From: JAUXFS01 sp050329575
Lineage (GTDB): Bacteria > Pseudomonadota > Alphaproteobacteria > Rhodospirillales > Defluviicoccaceae
Assembly (NCBI GenBank): GCA_050329575.1
Contig: JBHJOP010000063.1
Coordinates: 1 to 35,574 of the forward strand
Reading direction: 5' to 3'
DNA length: 35,574 bases
Below, piece by piece: positions 17,531 to 25,576 of the stretch. How positions within the stretch are numbered: the first letter of the stretch is position 1; each line of letters starts with the position of its first letter. Both the position numbers and the translations under genes were made by a program. The notes under the pieces were generated by a model, which was not told where the DNA came from, searched no databases, and saw only the letters and a list, made by a program, of their open reading frames with translations.

Positions 17531-19681
17531 CTACCGCAGGTAAACCCCGTCCTCGCCGATCTTGCCGGGGCCGTCGAGGACGTAGATGCCCGCGGAGTTG
17601 CCCTTGACGTGGAACGACAGCGACCCGCCGGTCGCGGCGATCTCGTTGCCGGTGACGGCGTCGCGGTAGGTGCCGGCGCGCACGTCCGCGACGGTGATGT
17701 CCTGGCCGGAGCCGATGGTGAGCCCGACCACCGCGCAGCTCTCGCCGTCGTTCCAATCGCGAACGAACGAGAGGCCGGAGCCCCATTCGTGGATCCGGCT
17801 CATCGGCGCCTTCTGCAGCGCCGGCACCGCGCGGCGGATCCGGTTCAGGCGCCTGATGTGCCGGTAGAGGGGGTGGGTCTGGGTTTCGACGAGGCGCTCG
17901 TCGGTCAGGTGGTCGCCGAAGTAGGCGCGCCCGGTCGTATCCAGGGTGTCGTCGTTGCCGATCACGTCCTGGGGCGCGCCTTTCATGAACTCGATTTCTT
18001 CGCCGAAGTAGAGGCAGGGAATCCCGCGCGCCGTCCACAGGAGGTTGTAGGCGGCAGCGGCCATCCACTGCTCGCCTTTGAAGCGGAAGCGGAAATCGTT
18101 GTCGGGGCCGACATCGTGGTTCTGCAGGAAGGTGACGAGCTCGGTGGCGTTGCCGTAGATCCAGTCCATCTCGAGGACGCGGGCGACGCCGTCGAAGCTG
18201 CCGCGACTGAGGTTGTCTCGGAAGGTGGAGAAGAGCCCGAAGTCGAGCTGCGGAAAGCCCGAGTCGTCGCCCGAGTTGGGGTCGCGGGGATCATGGCCGA
18301 GGCGCGTGTACCACCACGGCCGGATCTCGGAGGGGCCATTGTCGCCGCCGCCGAGATCGCCCCAGCCGTAGCCCTTGACCAGGTTCTCGCCGAAGACGAA
18401 CAGGCCCGGCTTATGGGCCTTCCAGGCGTTGACGTACTCGAGCAGGTTGTCGCGCTCGACGTGCTTGACGGTGTCGATGCGGAGCGCATCGACCCCCATG
18501 TCGAGATAACGGCTGATGGCGCCGATGATGTAGTCCTTGACGTTCTGGCGGCGGGTGGCGAGGTCGATGCAGTCGCCGGCGAGATGCTTGTTCTGCAGCG
18601 GATGGGCGCTCTCCCAGTCGCCGCCGCAGATGAACCCCTCCTGGTGGTACCACTCGGGATCGAGGGTCTGCGGATCGACGCCGAAGAAGCGGCCCGGGTT
18701 GTAGCCGGGCTTCGGCACCGTCTCGCCGGTCTTCGGATCGACCAGCGGCTCGCGACCCTCCGGATCGCGGGCGTGGCGTTCGCGGTACCACGCGGGGGCG
18801 AGCGGGTTGTCGATGTCGTCGCGGTTGGGCCAAGCGTAATTGCCGAGGTTGCCCTGGTAGGGGCCGTGGTTGATCCGCCCCTGCTCCGAGCCCTGCGGGA
18901 CGTAATACTTGATCGGCAGATGGTCGATCCACACCTTGCCGCGGATGCCGAACTGGCAGGAGTGGTTGACGACCACGTCCTGGATGATCCTCATCCCGCG
19001 CGCGTGCGCCTGGTCGATCAGGTCCTGGTAGCGGGCATCGGGGGATTCGAGGCGGGGATCGATGCGCGTCCAGTCGTAGCCGTGATAGCCGTGGTAGTCG
19101 AGCCCGGAGCGGTTCTCGATCGGCGGCGTGATCCAGATGGCGGTGAAGCCGAGGTCGTGGATGTAGTCGAGGCGCTGGATCAGTCCCTTGAAATCGCCCC
19201 GCCAGTGGGGGTCGACGGCGTTGCCGGCGGCATCGAACTTAATGCGGTCGCGGCAGAAGAAGTTGTTGGAGGGATCGCCGTCGTAAAAGCGGGTGGTGAT
19301 CAGGAAATAGATGGTCTCCTCGCGGAAGTCGGGGAGGCCGCCGCGTCGCGCCGCCGATCGCGGTCTGACGGCCGGCTTCGCCGGTGCCGGAGCCGCCGCG
19401 GCGGGCGGCGCCGGCGGCCGGTCGGACCAGCCGCCGTCGGTCGCGTACCAGCCGTCACGGTCGCGTTCGAGGTCCCCGGTCTGGCGGCCGCGGCCGTCGT
19501 TGAAGACGAAGCGGGCGGACTCGACTCCCTCGAAGCGATGGACGAACCAGCCCTCCTGCCGCGTCATCGCCACCCCCGGCCAGGTTGTCCCGTCGCCGCG
19601 CGGACGCAGATCCCAGCAGTGAATGTGGACGCCGTCGGCCCAGTCGGCGGGCTTGCGGAAGCGGACGGTGAGATCGGCCAT
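17531..19681 (-). CDS. Alpha-amylase family (GH13) enzyme with N-terminal starch-binding module
   Basis: A 716-residue glycoside hydrolase. Residues about 1-85 form a CBM25/26-like starch-binding module (VHIHCWDLRP, TTWPGVAMT, FVFNDGRGRQTGDL). A Pro/Ala-rich linker spans about 88-115, then the GH13 barrel. Its conserved regions are DVVVNH (region I), GVDALRIDTVKH with nucleophile D403 (II), FGENLVK with acid/base E432 (III), and FLQNHD with D523 (IV). A beta-sandwich domain C ends the protein. The start at 19681 is taken because the module begins there; the upstream in-frame start at 19750 adds an unconserved leader. There is no signal peptide, so it should act in the cytoplasm, where glycogen or maltodextrin is the likely substrate. 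It is divergent from the transporter gene, with 134 bases between. Exact bond specificity is not determinable. Confidence 0.93.
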   Translation of the reverse strand: MADLTVRFRKPADWADGVHIHCWDLRPRGDGTTWPGVAMTRQEGWFVHRFEGVESARFVFNDGRGRQTGDLERDRDGWYATDGGWSDRPPAPPAAAAPAPAKPAVRPRSAARRGGLPDFREETIYFLITTRFYDGDPSNNFFCRDRIKFDAAGNAVDPHWRGDFKGLIQRLDYIHDLGFTAIWITPPIENRSGLDYHGYHGYDWTRIDPRLESPDARYQDLIDQAHARGMRIIQDVVVNHSCQFGIRGKVWIDHLPIKYYVPQGSEQGRINHGPYQGNLGNYAWPNRDDIDNPLAPAWYRERHARDPEGREPLVDPKTGETVPKPGYNPGRFFGVDPQTLDPEWYHQEGFICGGDWESAHPLQNKHLAGDCIDLATRRQNVKDYIIGAISRYLDMGVDALRIDTVKHVERDNLLEYVNAWKAHKPGLFVFGENLVKGYGWGDLGGGDNGPSEIRPWWYTRLGHDPRDPNSGDDSGFPQLDFGLFSTFRDNLSRGSFDGVARVLEMDWIYGNATELVTFLQNHDVGPDNDFRFRFKGEQWMAAAAYNLLWTARGIPCLYFGEEIEFMKGAPQDVIGNDDTLDTTGRAYFGDHLTDERLVETQTHPLYRHIRRLNRIRRAVPALQKAPMSRIHEWGSGLSFVRDWNDGESCAVVGLTIGSGQDITVADVRAGTYRDAVTGNEIAATGGSLSFHVKGNSAGIYVLDGPGKIGEDGVYLR

Positions 19682-19815
19682 GAGATCGGCTCCGGGATGC
19701 TGAGGGCGGGACGGTCGGGGCGGGTCGGCTGCTCTGCTGCCCTGCAGCATAGGGCAATCGGCAGGGCGGTCCTAGTCCCGATCGGCCGTCCCGTCCTGCC
19801 CCGCCGGACGCGACG

Positions 19816-21102
19816 TTGACAACGACGATCGATCCGCGCAGGAGGGAGGGACCGCCGCTGCCGGGATCGCCGCCGTTGAGCCATCAGACGCCGCTCGTCC
19901 TCGTTGTGTTCTTCGCGGTCTATGCCGGAATGGCGCTCGGGCGGTGGCCGTGGCTCCGGGTCGACCGCACCGGTATCGCACTGCTCGGAGGCATCGTCCT
20001 GTTCACCGCCGGCGCCGCCACCGGCGCCGAGATGACGGCCGCCATCGACGTGCCGACCCTGGTGGTGCTGTTCGGGCTGATGGTCCTCTCCGCCCAGTTC
20101 GCGGCCTGCGGCTTCTACGACTGGTGTTCGGCCCGCATTGCCGCCACGGCGGCCTCGCCGACGGTGGTGCTGGCGCTCACCGTGGCGGTCGGCGGCACGC
20201 TGTCGGCGGTGCTCGCCAACGACGTCGTGGTGTTTGCGATGACGCCGATGCTGATTGCCGGGCTGATCCGCCGCGGGCTCGATCCCAAGCCCTATCTGAT
20301 TGCACTCGCCGGCGCCGCCAACGCCGGCTCCGCCGCGACCGTCATCGGCAACCCCCAGAACATCCTGATCGGCCAGGTCGGCGGCCTCGATTTCTGGGAT
20401 TTCGTCGCCGTCTGCGGGCCGCCGGCGGTGTTCGGTCTCGCCGCCGTATTCGCGGTGGTTTGGCTGGTCTGGCGGCGCCGGCTGGAGTGCACGGCCGCCG
20501 CCGAGGTCATTCCCCCGCCGGAGCTCGATCGTCCCGGGCTCGCCAAGGCGGTGCTGGCGACGGCGGCGCTGCTGATGCTGTTCGCAACGCGGCTGTCACA
20601 CGTGAGCGGCGTGCTGATCGTTGCCGGGGTGCTGCTGATCAGCCGCCGCCTCGCCACCCGCGAGATCCTTGGCCTCGTCGACTGGCCCCTGCTGGTCCTG
20701 TTCGGCGGCCTGTTCGTAGTCACCGACGCCCTCGCCCGAACCGGCCTCGCCGCCGATGCGGTCGCCGCCCTCGTCGGCGTCGGGATCGATCCGGGCGCGA
20801 TGTCGTCGCTGTTGCCTCTGACGCTCATCGGCAGCAACACCATCGGCAACGTCCCGGCGGTGCTGCTGCTGCTGGCGGTGCTTCCCGATCTCGGCGCCGA
20901 CAGCCTGTATGCGCTGGCGGTGCTGTCGACGTTGGCCGGCAATCTCCTGGTCGTCGGCAGTCTCGCCAACATCATCGTCGTCGAGCGGGCGAAACAGGCC
21001 GGCGTCGTGTTGTCTTTCGCCGAGCACGCTCGCTGCGGCGTCCCGATGACCGTGGTGTCGATGGCCGCCGCCGCTCTCTGGCTGGTCCTGCTAACGGCGT
21101 GA
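19816..21102 (+). CDS. SLC13/ArsB-superfamily anion transporter
   Basis: A membrane protein of up to 428 residues with about 11 hydrophobic segments, belonging to the ion transporter superfamily that includes CitM, ArsB, NhaD and SLC13 permeases. The diagnostic first half motif is IGNPQNILIGQ (G178-N-P-Q-N182), and the second repeat has the related IGSNTIGNVPA, the pair of Asn-Pro/Asn-rich loops at the substrate site. LANDVVVFAMTP is also typical. The start is uncertain: a TTG at 19816 is listed because no ATG occurs before the first membrane helix, but AGGAGG at 19840 could serve a later non-ATG start. The substrate could be a dicarboxylate, sulfate, citrate or arsenite; arsC is 5 kb upstream, which is too far to decide. 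Confidence 0.82.
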   Translation: MTTTIDPRRREGPPLPGSPPLSHQTPLVLVVFFAVYAGMALGRWPWLRVDRTGIALLGGIVLFTAGAATGAEMTAAIDVPTLVVLFGLMVLSAQFAACGFYDWCSARIAATAASPTVVLALTVAVGGTLSAVLANDVVVFAMTPMLIAGLIRRGLDPKPYLIALAGAANAGSAATVIGNPQNILIGQVGGLDFWDFVAVCGPPAVFGLAAVFAVVWLVWRRRLECTAAAEVIPPPELDRPGLAKAVLATAALLMLFATRLSHVSGVLIVAGVLLISRRLATREILGLVDWPLLVLFGGLFVVTDALARTGLAADAVAALVGVGIDPGAMSSLLPLTLIGSNTIGNVPAVLLLLAVLPDLGADSLYALAVLSTLAGNLLVVGSLANIIVVERAKQAGVVLSFAEHARCGVPMTVVSMAAAALWLVLLTA

Positions 21103-21106
21103 CCAA

Positions 21107-21493
21107 TCAACGAGTGACGAGTTGATAGAGACCGTACAGGAACACCCCCGCCAGCAGGACGGCGGTGGCCACTCCGGGCCGCTCCTGCGGTAGAATGCGG
21201 TCGCCCTCTTCGGACGACCGCTCCAACGCCCTGATCTCCAGCAGCTCCTTGGGATGGTACAGCGATCGCGGGCTCCACAGGGCGATCAGCACGAACGACG
21301 CGACCACCGCCAGGAACATGTGGAGGGCATAGGTGAATGCCAGGAGATCGCCCATCGAGGCGGCGGCGACGGCGAACACGGCATTGCAGACCAGAACGAT
21401 CAGCGCGAACAGCTTCAGCGGCGATCCGGTCGCCGCCATGATCCGCGACCAGCCGGCGTTTGCCGTCGGTTCGGACGATTTGTCGTCACTCAT
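21107..21493 (-). CDS. Small membrane protein of unknown function
   Basis: A 128-residue protein with three probable membrane helices: about 27-47 (LKLFALIVLVCNAVFAVAAA), 52-72 (FTYALHMFLAVVASFVLIAL) and 106-124 (VATAVLLAGVFLYGLY). Between the second and third helices is a charged loop containing YHPKELLEIRALERSSEEGD. AAGGAGA precedes the ATG. The gene is convergent with the transporter; their ends are 4 bases apart. I do not recognise a family. Confidence 0.75.
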   Translation of the reverse strand: MSDDKSSEPTANAGWSRIMAATGSPLKLFALIVLVCNAVFAVAAASMGDLLAFTYALHMFLAVVASFVLIALWSPRSLYHPKELLEIRALERSSEEGDRILPQERPGVATAVLLAGVFLYGLYQLVTR

Positions 21494-21767
21494 GCCGGGC
21501 GTTCTCCTTCGGCAACGGGGACCAGAGGAACCAAGAACGAGCGGCGATCCGGGGTCGTCCCGACCCGATCCAAGTGGCCCCCGATCCCTTGGGAACGCCG
21601 ATCCGCACGACCCGTTTCCTCGCTGGCCCGACCATGCGGTTCCGAGTTATGGGTACCGCGATACGATGCGGCGAGTCATTGCGAAAAGGCGCGAAGCCGC
21701 GACGTTTTTTGAGCCGGTTGCAGTGGCGAATCGTATCGGCTCGGCAAAGTAATGGCGGACGAGAGGG

Positions 21768-22382
21768 ATGGGAAACCTCGTTTATGGTCTCGATCTGCTC
21801 GGCGTCGCGGTGTTCGCGGCGAGCGGGGCCCTGAAGGCGTCGCAGAAGCGGATGGATGCCTTCGGGTTCGTTCTCGTAGCGGCGGTGACCGGTATCGGCG
21901 GCGGCACGCTGCGCGATCTACTGCTCGGCATCCGGCCGGTGTTCTGGATCACCCGTACCGAATACCTGGCCATAAGTGCGGTGGCCGCCGTCGGCGTGTT
22001 CTTTGTCGCCCACCGCCTCCAGTCGCGTCAGCGCTGGCTGCTGTGGGCCGATGCGGTCGGGCTCGCCACCTTCTCGGTGGTCGGCACCCAGGTGGCGCTC
22101 GGCAGCGGCGCGCCGATGGCGGTGGCGGTTCTGATGGGGGTGATGACCGCGACCTTCGGTGGCATCCTCCGCGACGTCCTTTGCGGCGAGATTCCGCTGA
22201 TCCTGCAGCGAGAGGTCTACGCCACCGCCGCCGCCGCGGGCGCGGTCGCCTATGTCGCCGCGCTGGCGGTGATCGGGAGCGAGCCGATCGGTATGGGGCT
22301 GGGCTTCGCCGCGGCCCTCGCCGCCCGGGCCGCCGGCATCGTCTTCGGTCTGTCGCTGCCGCGCTACGGACGGGAGCGCTGA
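21768..22382 (+). CDS. TRIC-type (formerly UPF0126) cation channel family protein
   Basis: A 204-residue membrane protein with seven hydrophobic segments arranged as two similar halves of three helices plus one. Each half carries the glycine-rich motif of the family: VTGIGGGTLRDLLLG in the first and MTATFGGILRDVLCGEIP in the second. The bacterial members are trimeric potassium-permeable channels related to the TRIC channels of animal endoplasmic reticulum; that function is known for some homologues and assumed here. GAGAGGG lies directly before the ATG. It stands alone, followed by the minus-strand tRNA gene. Confidence 0.9.
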   Translation: MGNLVYGLDLLGVAVFAASGALKASQKRMDAFGFVLVAAVTGIGGGTLRDLLLGIRPVFWITRTEYLAISAVAAVGVFFVAHRLQSRQRWLLWADAVGLATFSVVGTQVALGSGAPMAVAVLMGVMTATFGGILRDVLCGEIPLILQREVYATAAAAGAVAYVAALAVIGSEPIGMGLGFAAALAARAAGIVFGLSLPRYGRER

Positions 22383-22443
22383 CCGAACGGCACACGCGCC
22401 GCGGCCGGTCGCAGAGGGGATGGTGCATCCCGTAAGGGACGGA

Positions 22444-22518
22444 TGGTGGGCGCGGCTGGGATTGAACCAGCGACCCCTACGATGTCAACGTAGTGCTCTC
22501 CCGCTGAGCTACGCGCCC
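22444..22518 (-). tRNA. tRNA-Val (anticodon GAC)
   Basis: The minus strand folds into a complete cloverleaf: acceptor arm GGGCGCG/CGCGCCC, D-arm GCTC...GAGC, anticodon arm CTACG-TTGACAT-CGTAG with anticodon GAC (valine, codons GUC and GUU), T-arm GCTGG-TTCAATC-CCAGC, discriminator A and an encoded CCA end. It is 75 nucleotides long. No other tRNA is adjacent, and no integrase gene or obvious attachment-site duplication is seen beside it. Confidence 0.97.
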
Positions 22519-22722
22519 GGGCTTGACCCGCCGAGTCTTAGTCGGAAGCGCGGGCGTTGGCAAGGAGCGACGGCGGCGATCCTTGCGGCCCGGGGATGGC
22601 GCGTCCACCTTCCAGTTAGGCGTTGCCAGGCGCAGCAGGGCGCGCTAACCAAGGGCCGGTCTGCCGGGAGACGGCGAACTCGACCGGTGGTGGAGACAGG
22701 CTTGCCCCCCAACGTATCCGCG

Positions 22723-23613
22723 ATGCCCGGCCACGACCGGGCGCAAACGACCGACGGCGCGTCGTGGTCGGTGTCGGCGCCCGCCGAGCAGACGGTGCCG
22801 TTGGTGTTCGCCTCGCCCCACAGCGGCCGAGACTATCCCGGCGACTTCGTCGCCCAGTCGCGGCTCGATCCGGTGTCGTTGCGCCGCTCCGAGGACGCGT
22901 TCGTCGACGACATCTACGCCGCCGCCGCCGATCACGGCGCGCCGCTGCTGCGCGCCCACTTCCCGCGTGTCTATATCGATCCCAACCGCGAGCCCTACGA
23001 GCTCGACGCGACGATGTTCGAGGATCCGCTGCCCGACTACGTCAACGCCATCTCGCCACGGGTCGCCGCCGGCCTCGGCACCATCGCCCGGGTGGTGACC
23101 AGCGGCGAGGAGATCTACCGAGGCAAGCTGACGTTCGCCGTCGCCCGCCAGCGGATCGAACGGCACTACTTCCCCTATCACGAGGCGCTGCGGGCACTGA
23201 TCGACGCCACCCGACAGCGCTTCGGCGCCTGCCTGTTGATCGACTGCCACTCGATGCCGTCCGTCGGCGGCCCGATGGACAGCGACTCCGGCGCCAAGCG
23301 GGTCGATATCGTGCTCGGCGATTGCCAGGGCAGTTCCTGCGCCGGCGCGGTGACCGATGCCGCCGAGCGGGTGCTTCGCGGCCTCGGATTCTCCGTCCGC
23401 CGCAACGTCCCCTATGCCGGCGGCTATACAACCCGTCACTACGGCCGACCGTGGAACGGTGTGCATGCGCTGCAGATCGAGATCAACAGGGCCCTCTACA
23501 TGGACGAGCGAACGATCACCCCGACCGCGGGCCTCGTCGAGGTGACACGGCGGATCGAACGCCTGATCGAGGCCCTGGCCGAAATCGACGCGAGCCGTCT
23601 GAGGGCGCCGTGA
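22723..23613 (+). CDS. N-formylglutamate amidohydrolase family protein
   Basis: A zinc hydrolase of about 296 residues in the N-formylglutamate amidohydrolase family, which releases formate from N-formylglutamate, the last step of one histidine degradation route. Family motifs are present: LVFASPHSGRDYP near the amino end, RRSEDAFVDDIY, PRVYIDPNREPYELD, the core CLLIDCHSMPS, GGYTTRHYGRP and the end QIEINRALYMDE. The start is uncertain: ATG 22723 lacks a strong ribosome binding site, and TTG 22702, behind GGAGACAGG, is an alternative. The stop overlaps the next gene (GTGA). No hut genes are nearby, so the physiological substrate may be another N-formyl or N-acyl amino acid. Confidence 0.9.
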   Translation: MPGHDRAQTTDGASWSVSAPAEQTVPLVFASPHSGRDYPGDFVAQSRLDPVSLRRSEDAFVDDIYAAAADHGAPLLRAHFPRVYIDPNREPYELDATMFEDPLPDYVNAISPRVAAGLGTIARVVTSGEEIYRGKLTFAVARQRIERHYFPYHEALRALIDATRQRFGACLLIDCHSMPSVGGPMDSDSGAKRVDIVLGDCQGSSCAGAVTDAAERVLRGLGFSVRRNVPYAGGYTTRHYGRPWNGVHALQIEINRALYMDERTITPTAGLVEVTRRIERLIEALAEIDASRLRAP

Positions 23614-24182
23614 GATCGGTCGGGCAGCGCGCTCCGGTCGCGACGTCGGCGGCCGGTGATCCCTGGTTTCGCGAGGCCACGGCCGCCGACTTGGCCGCAG
23701 TTCGCGACATCTATGCCTGGCACGTCGAGCGCGGCACCGGCACGTTCGAGGAGGTGCCGCCGAGCGTCGAGGACATGACCGGGCGCTGGCGCGGCATCGT
23801 CGAGGCGGGCCTGCCCTATCTGGTCGCCGTTGTTGAAGGCCGGGTCGGCGGCTTCGCCTACGTGGCGCCGTTTCGGCCGCGATCGGCGTATCGTCACACC
23901 GTCGAGGACTCGATCTACCTTGATCCGGTGCTGGTCGGACAGGGACTCGGGCGAAGGCTCCTCGGCGGCCTGATCGAGCGCTGCACCGAGCGGGGGTTCC
24001 GGCAGATGGTCGCCGTGATCGGCGATTCCGCCAACGCCGCCTCGATCCGGTTGCACGCCGGCCACGGCTTCCAGCGGGCGGGGATGCTGACCGCCACCGG
24101 TTTCAAGTTCGGGCGCTGGCTGGATGCGGTGTTCATGCAGCGGCCGCTCGGCGAGGGCGGCCGCTCGCTACCGCCCCGCTGA
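23610..24182 (+). CDS. GNAT acetyltransferase of the phosphinothricin/methionine sulfoximine type
   Basis: A 190-residue GCN5-related acetyltransferase. After a short leader, FREATAADLAAVRDIYAWHVERGTGTFEE matches the start of the PAT/MddA group, followed by AYVAPFRPRSAYRHTVEDSIYL and the acetyl-CoA loop VGQGLGRRLLGGLIE. GDSANAASIRLHAGHGF and the end GRWLDAVFMQRPL are also typical. Members acetylate methionine sulfone/sulfoximine or phosphinothricin, often as detoxification. The GTG at 23610 overlaps the amidohydrolase stop by four bases, so the pair is translationally coupled, hinting at joint handling of N-acylated amino acids (inference). Confidence 0.9.
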   Translation: MRSVGQRAPVATSAAGDPWFREATAADLAAVRDIYAWHVERGTGTFEEVPPSVEDMTGRWRGIVEAGLPYLVAVVEGRVGGFAYVAPFRPRSAYRHTVEDSIYLDPVLVGQGLGRRLLGGLIERCTERGFRQMVAVIGDSANAASIRLHAGHGFQRAGMLTATGFKFGRWLDAVFMQRPLGEGGRSLPPR

Positions 24183-24360
24183 CGCTGCCGGACGCTGGCC
24201 GGCTTCGAAGAAACGGGTGTCCGATTGGCGAACCGGACCGGAGACACCCCTGACGCCGCCCTTGATCGCACAGCGGCTCGGCCTCGCCTGGTCAATCCCT
24301 TGACCCGAAATCCGGTCATCGTAGGCCGTGGAGCGTTACGCGACGCTCTCAAGAGGACCG

Positions 24361-24388
24361 TTGCCAACGGCGCGGGGCTCTCTATGGT
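24361..24388 (+). promoter_or_regulatory. Possible sigma-70 promoter for mcl-mch
   Basis: TTGCCA (24361-24366) and TATGGT (24383-24388) are separated by 16 bases and lie about 85 bases before mcl. They match the -35 and -10 consensus at five and four of six positions. The preceding 180 bases contain no gene. This is a candidate from pattern only. Confidence 0.35.
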
Positions 24389-24471
24389 TTGACTGAAACG
24401 CTGCTTCGGTGTAGGTCCTGTGCCATTCGAACGGTCGCAAGAAGCACTCGCCACGAGGGGGAGGGGAACCG

Positions 24472-25515
24472 ATGAAACTGCCTTCGAATTTCTACAAGCC
24501 GCTGGCGATCGGCGCGCCGCAACCGCTGCGCGAGTTGCCGGTCCGGCCGGAGCGGATGATCCATTTCTTTCCGCCGCACATCGAGAAGTTGCGCACACGG
24601 GTGCCGGAGATCGTCAAGCAGGTGGACGTTTTCCTCGGCAATCTCGAGGACGCCATTCCCGCCGACGCCAAGGAGGCGGCACGGGCCGGATTCATCGAGG
24701 TGGCGAAGGCGGTCGACTTCGGCGAGACCGGGCTATGGACACGGGTCAATGCCCTCAACAGCCCGTGGTTCCTGGACGACATGGACCAGATCATCGCCGC
24801 CGCGGGCAACAAGCTCGACGTGGTGATGATCCCCAAGGTCGAGGGCGTGTGGGACATCCATTTCGTCGACCAGCTGCTGGCGTTGCTGGAGGCCAAGTAC
24901 CAGATCCGAAAGCCGATCTTGATCCACGCCATTCTGGAGACGGCCCAGGGCGTCAAGAACGTCGACGCCATCGCTGCCGCCAGCCCGCGGATGCACGGCA
25001 TGAGCCTCGGCCCGGCCGATCTGGCGGCATCGCGTGGCATGAAGACGACCCGCGTCGGCGGCGGTCATCCCTTCTACGGCGTGCTCGCCGATCCCGTCGA
25101 GGGCCAGCCGGAGCGGGCGTTCCTGCAGCAAGACCTGTGGCACTACACCATCGCCCGGATGGTCGACGCCTGCCTCTCGAGCGGCCTTAAGGCGTTCTAT
25201 GGCCCGTTCGGCGACATCAAGGACGAAGCCGGCTGCGAGGCGCAGTTCCGCAACGCTTTCCTGATGGGGTGCACCGGCGCCTGGTCGCTCGCCCCCAACC
25301 AGATCGAGATCGCCAAGCGGGTGTTCAGCCCCGACGTCAAGGAGGTTCTGTTCGCCAAGCGGATCCTGGAAGCGATGCCCGACGGCAGCGGGGTTGCGAT
25401 GATCGACGGCAAAATGCAGGACGATGCCACCTGGAAGCAGGCGAAGGTGATCGTGGATCTCGCCCGGTTGGTGGCGAAACGAGATCCCGACCTGGCCAAG
25501 GCCTACGCGTTCTGA
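24472..25515 (+). CDS. mcl: L-malyl-CoA / beta-methylmalyl-CoA lyase
   Basis: A 347-residue HpcH/HpaI-CitE-like TIM-barrel lyase. It cleaves L-malyl-CoA to acetyl-CoA and glyoxylate, and beta-methylmalyl-CoA to propionyl-CoA and glyoxylate, with Mg2+. Visible elements are FLGNLEDAIP (E59-D60), VMIPKVEG, LIHAILETAQG with a metal-ligand glutamate, SLGPADLAASRG and FYGPFGDIKDE, and the lid end DGKMQDDATWKQA. The amino region (FYKPLAIGAPQPLRELPVRP) is, as I recall it, close to the Chloroflexus aurantiacus enzyme rather than Rhodobacter Mcl1, which starts differently. GGGGGAGGGG precedes the ATG. mch is 61 bases downstream, so the pair handles consecutive steps of the ethylmalonyl-CoA pathway or related glyoxylate/propionyl-CoA metabolism. 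Confidence 0.92.
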   Translation: MKLPSNFYKPLAIGAPQPLRELPVRPERMIHFFPPHIEKLRTRVPEIVKQVDVFLGNLEDAIPADAKEAARAGFIEVAKAVDFGETGLWTRVNALNSPWFLDDMDQIIAAAGNKLDVVMIPKVEGVWDIHFVDQLLALLEAKYQIRKPILIHAILETAQGVKNVDAIAAASPRMHGMSLGPADLAASRGMKTTRVGGGHPFYGVLADPVEGQPERAFLQQDLWHYTIARMVDACLSSGLKAFYGPFGDIKDEAGCEAQFRNAFLMGCTGAWSLAPNQIEIAKRVFSPDVKEVLFAKRILEAMPDGSGVAMIDGKMQDDATWKQAKVIVDLARLVAKRDPDLAKAYAF

Positions 25516-25576
25516 GATCCGCCGCGGAGAACCGACGCGATCGCCATCGGAAATACCCCACCAGAGGGATCGAACA

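Noticed and set aside
17609..19819. A 736-codon plus-strand open frame
   Set aside because: It lies antisense to the GH13 enzyme with all its catalytic motifs. It has a Val/Ala/Glu/Asp-biased shadow composition.
22444..22722. A genomic-island attachment site at tRNA-Val
   Set aside because: No integrase gene and no repeated tRNA 3' end are present nearby in the window.
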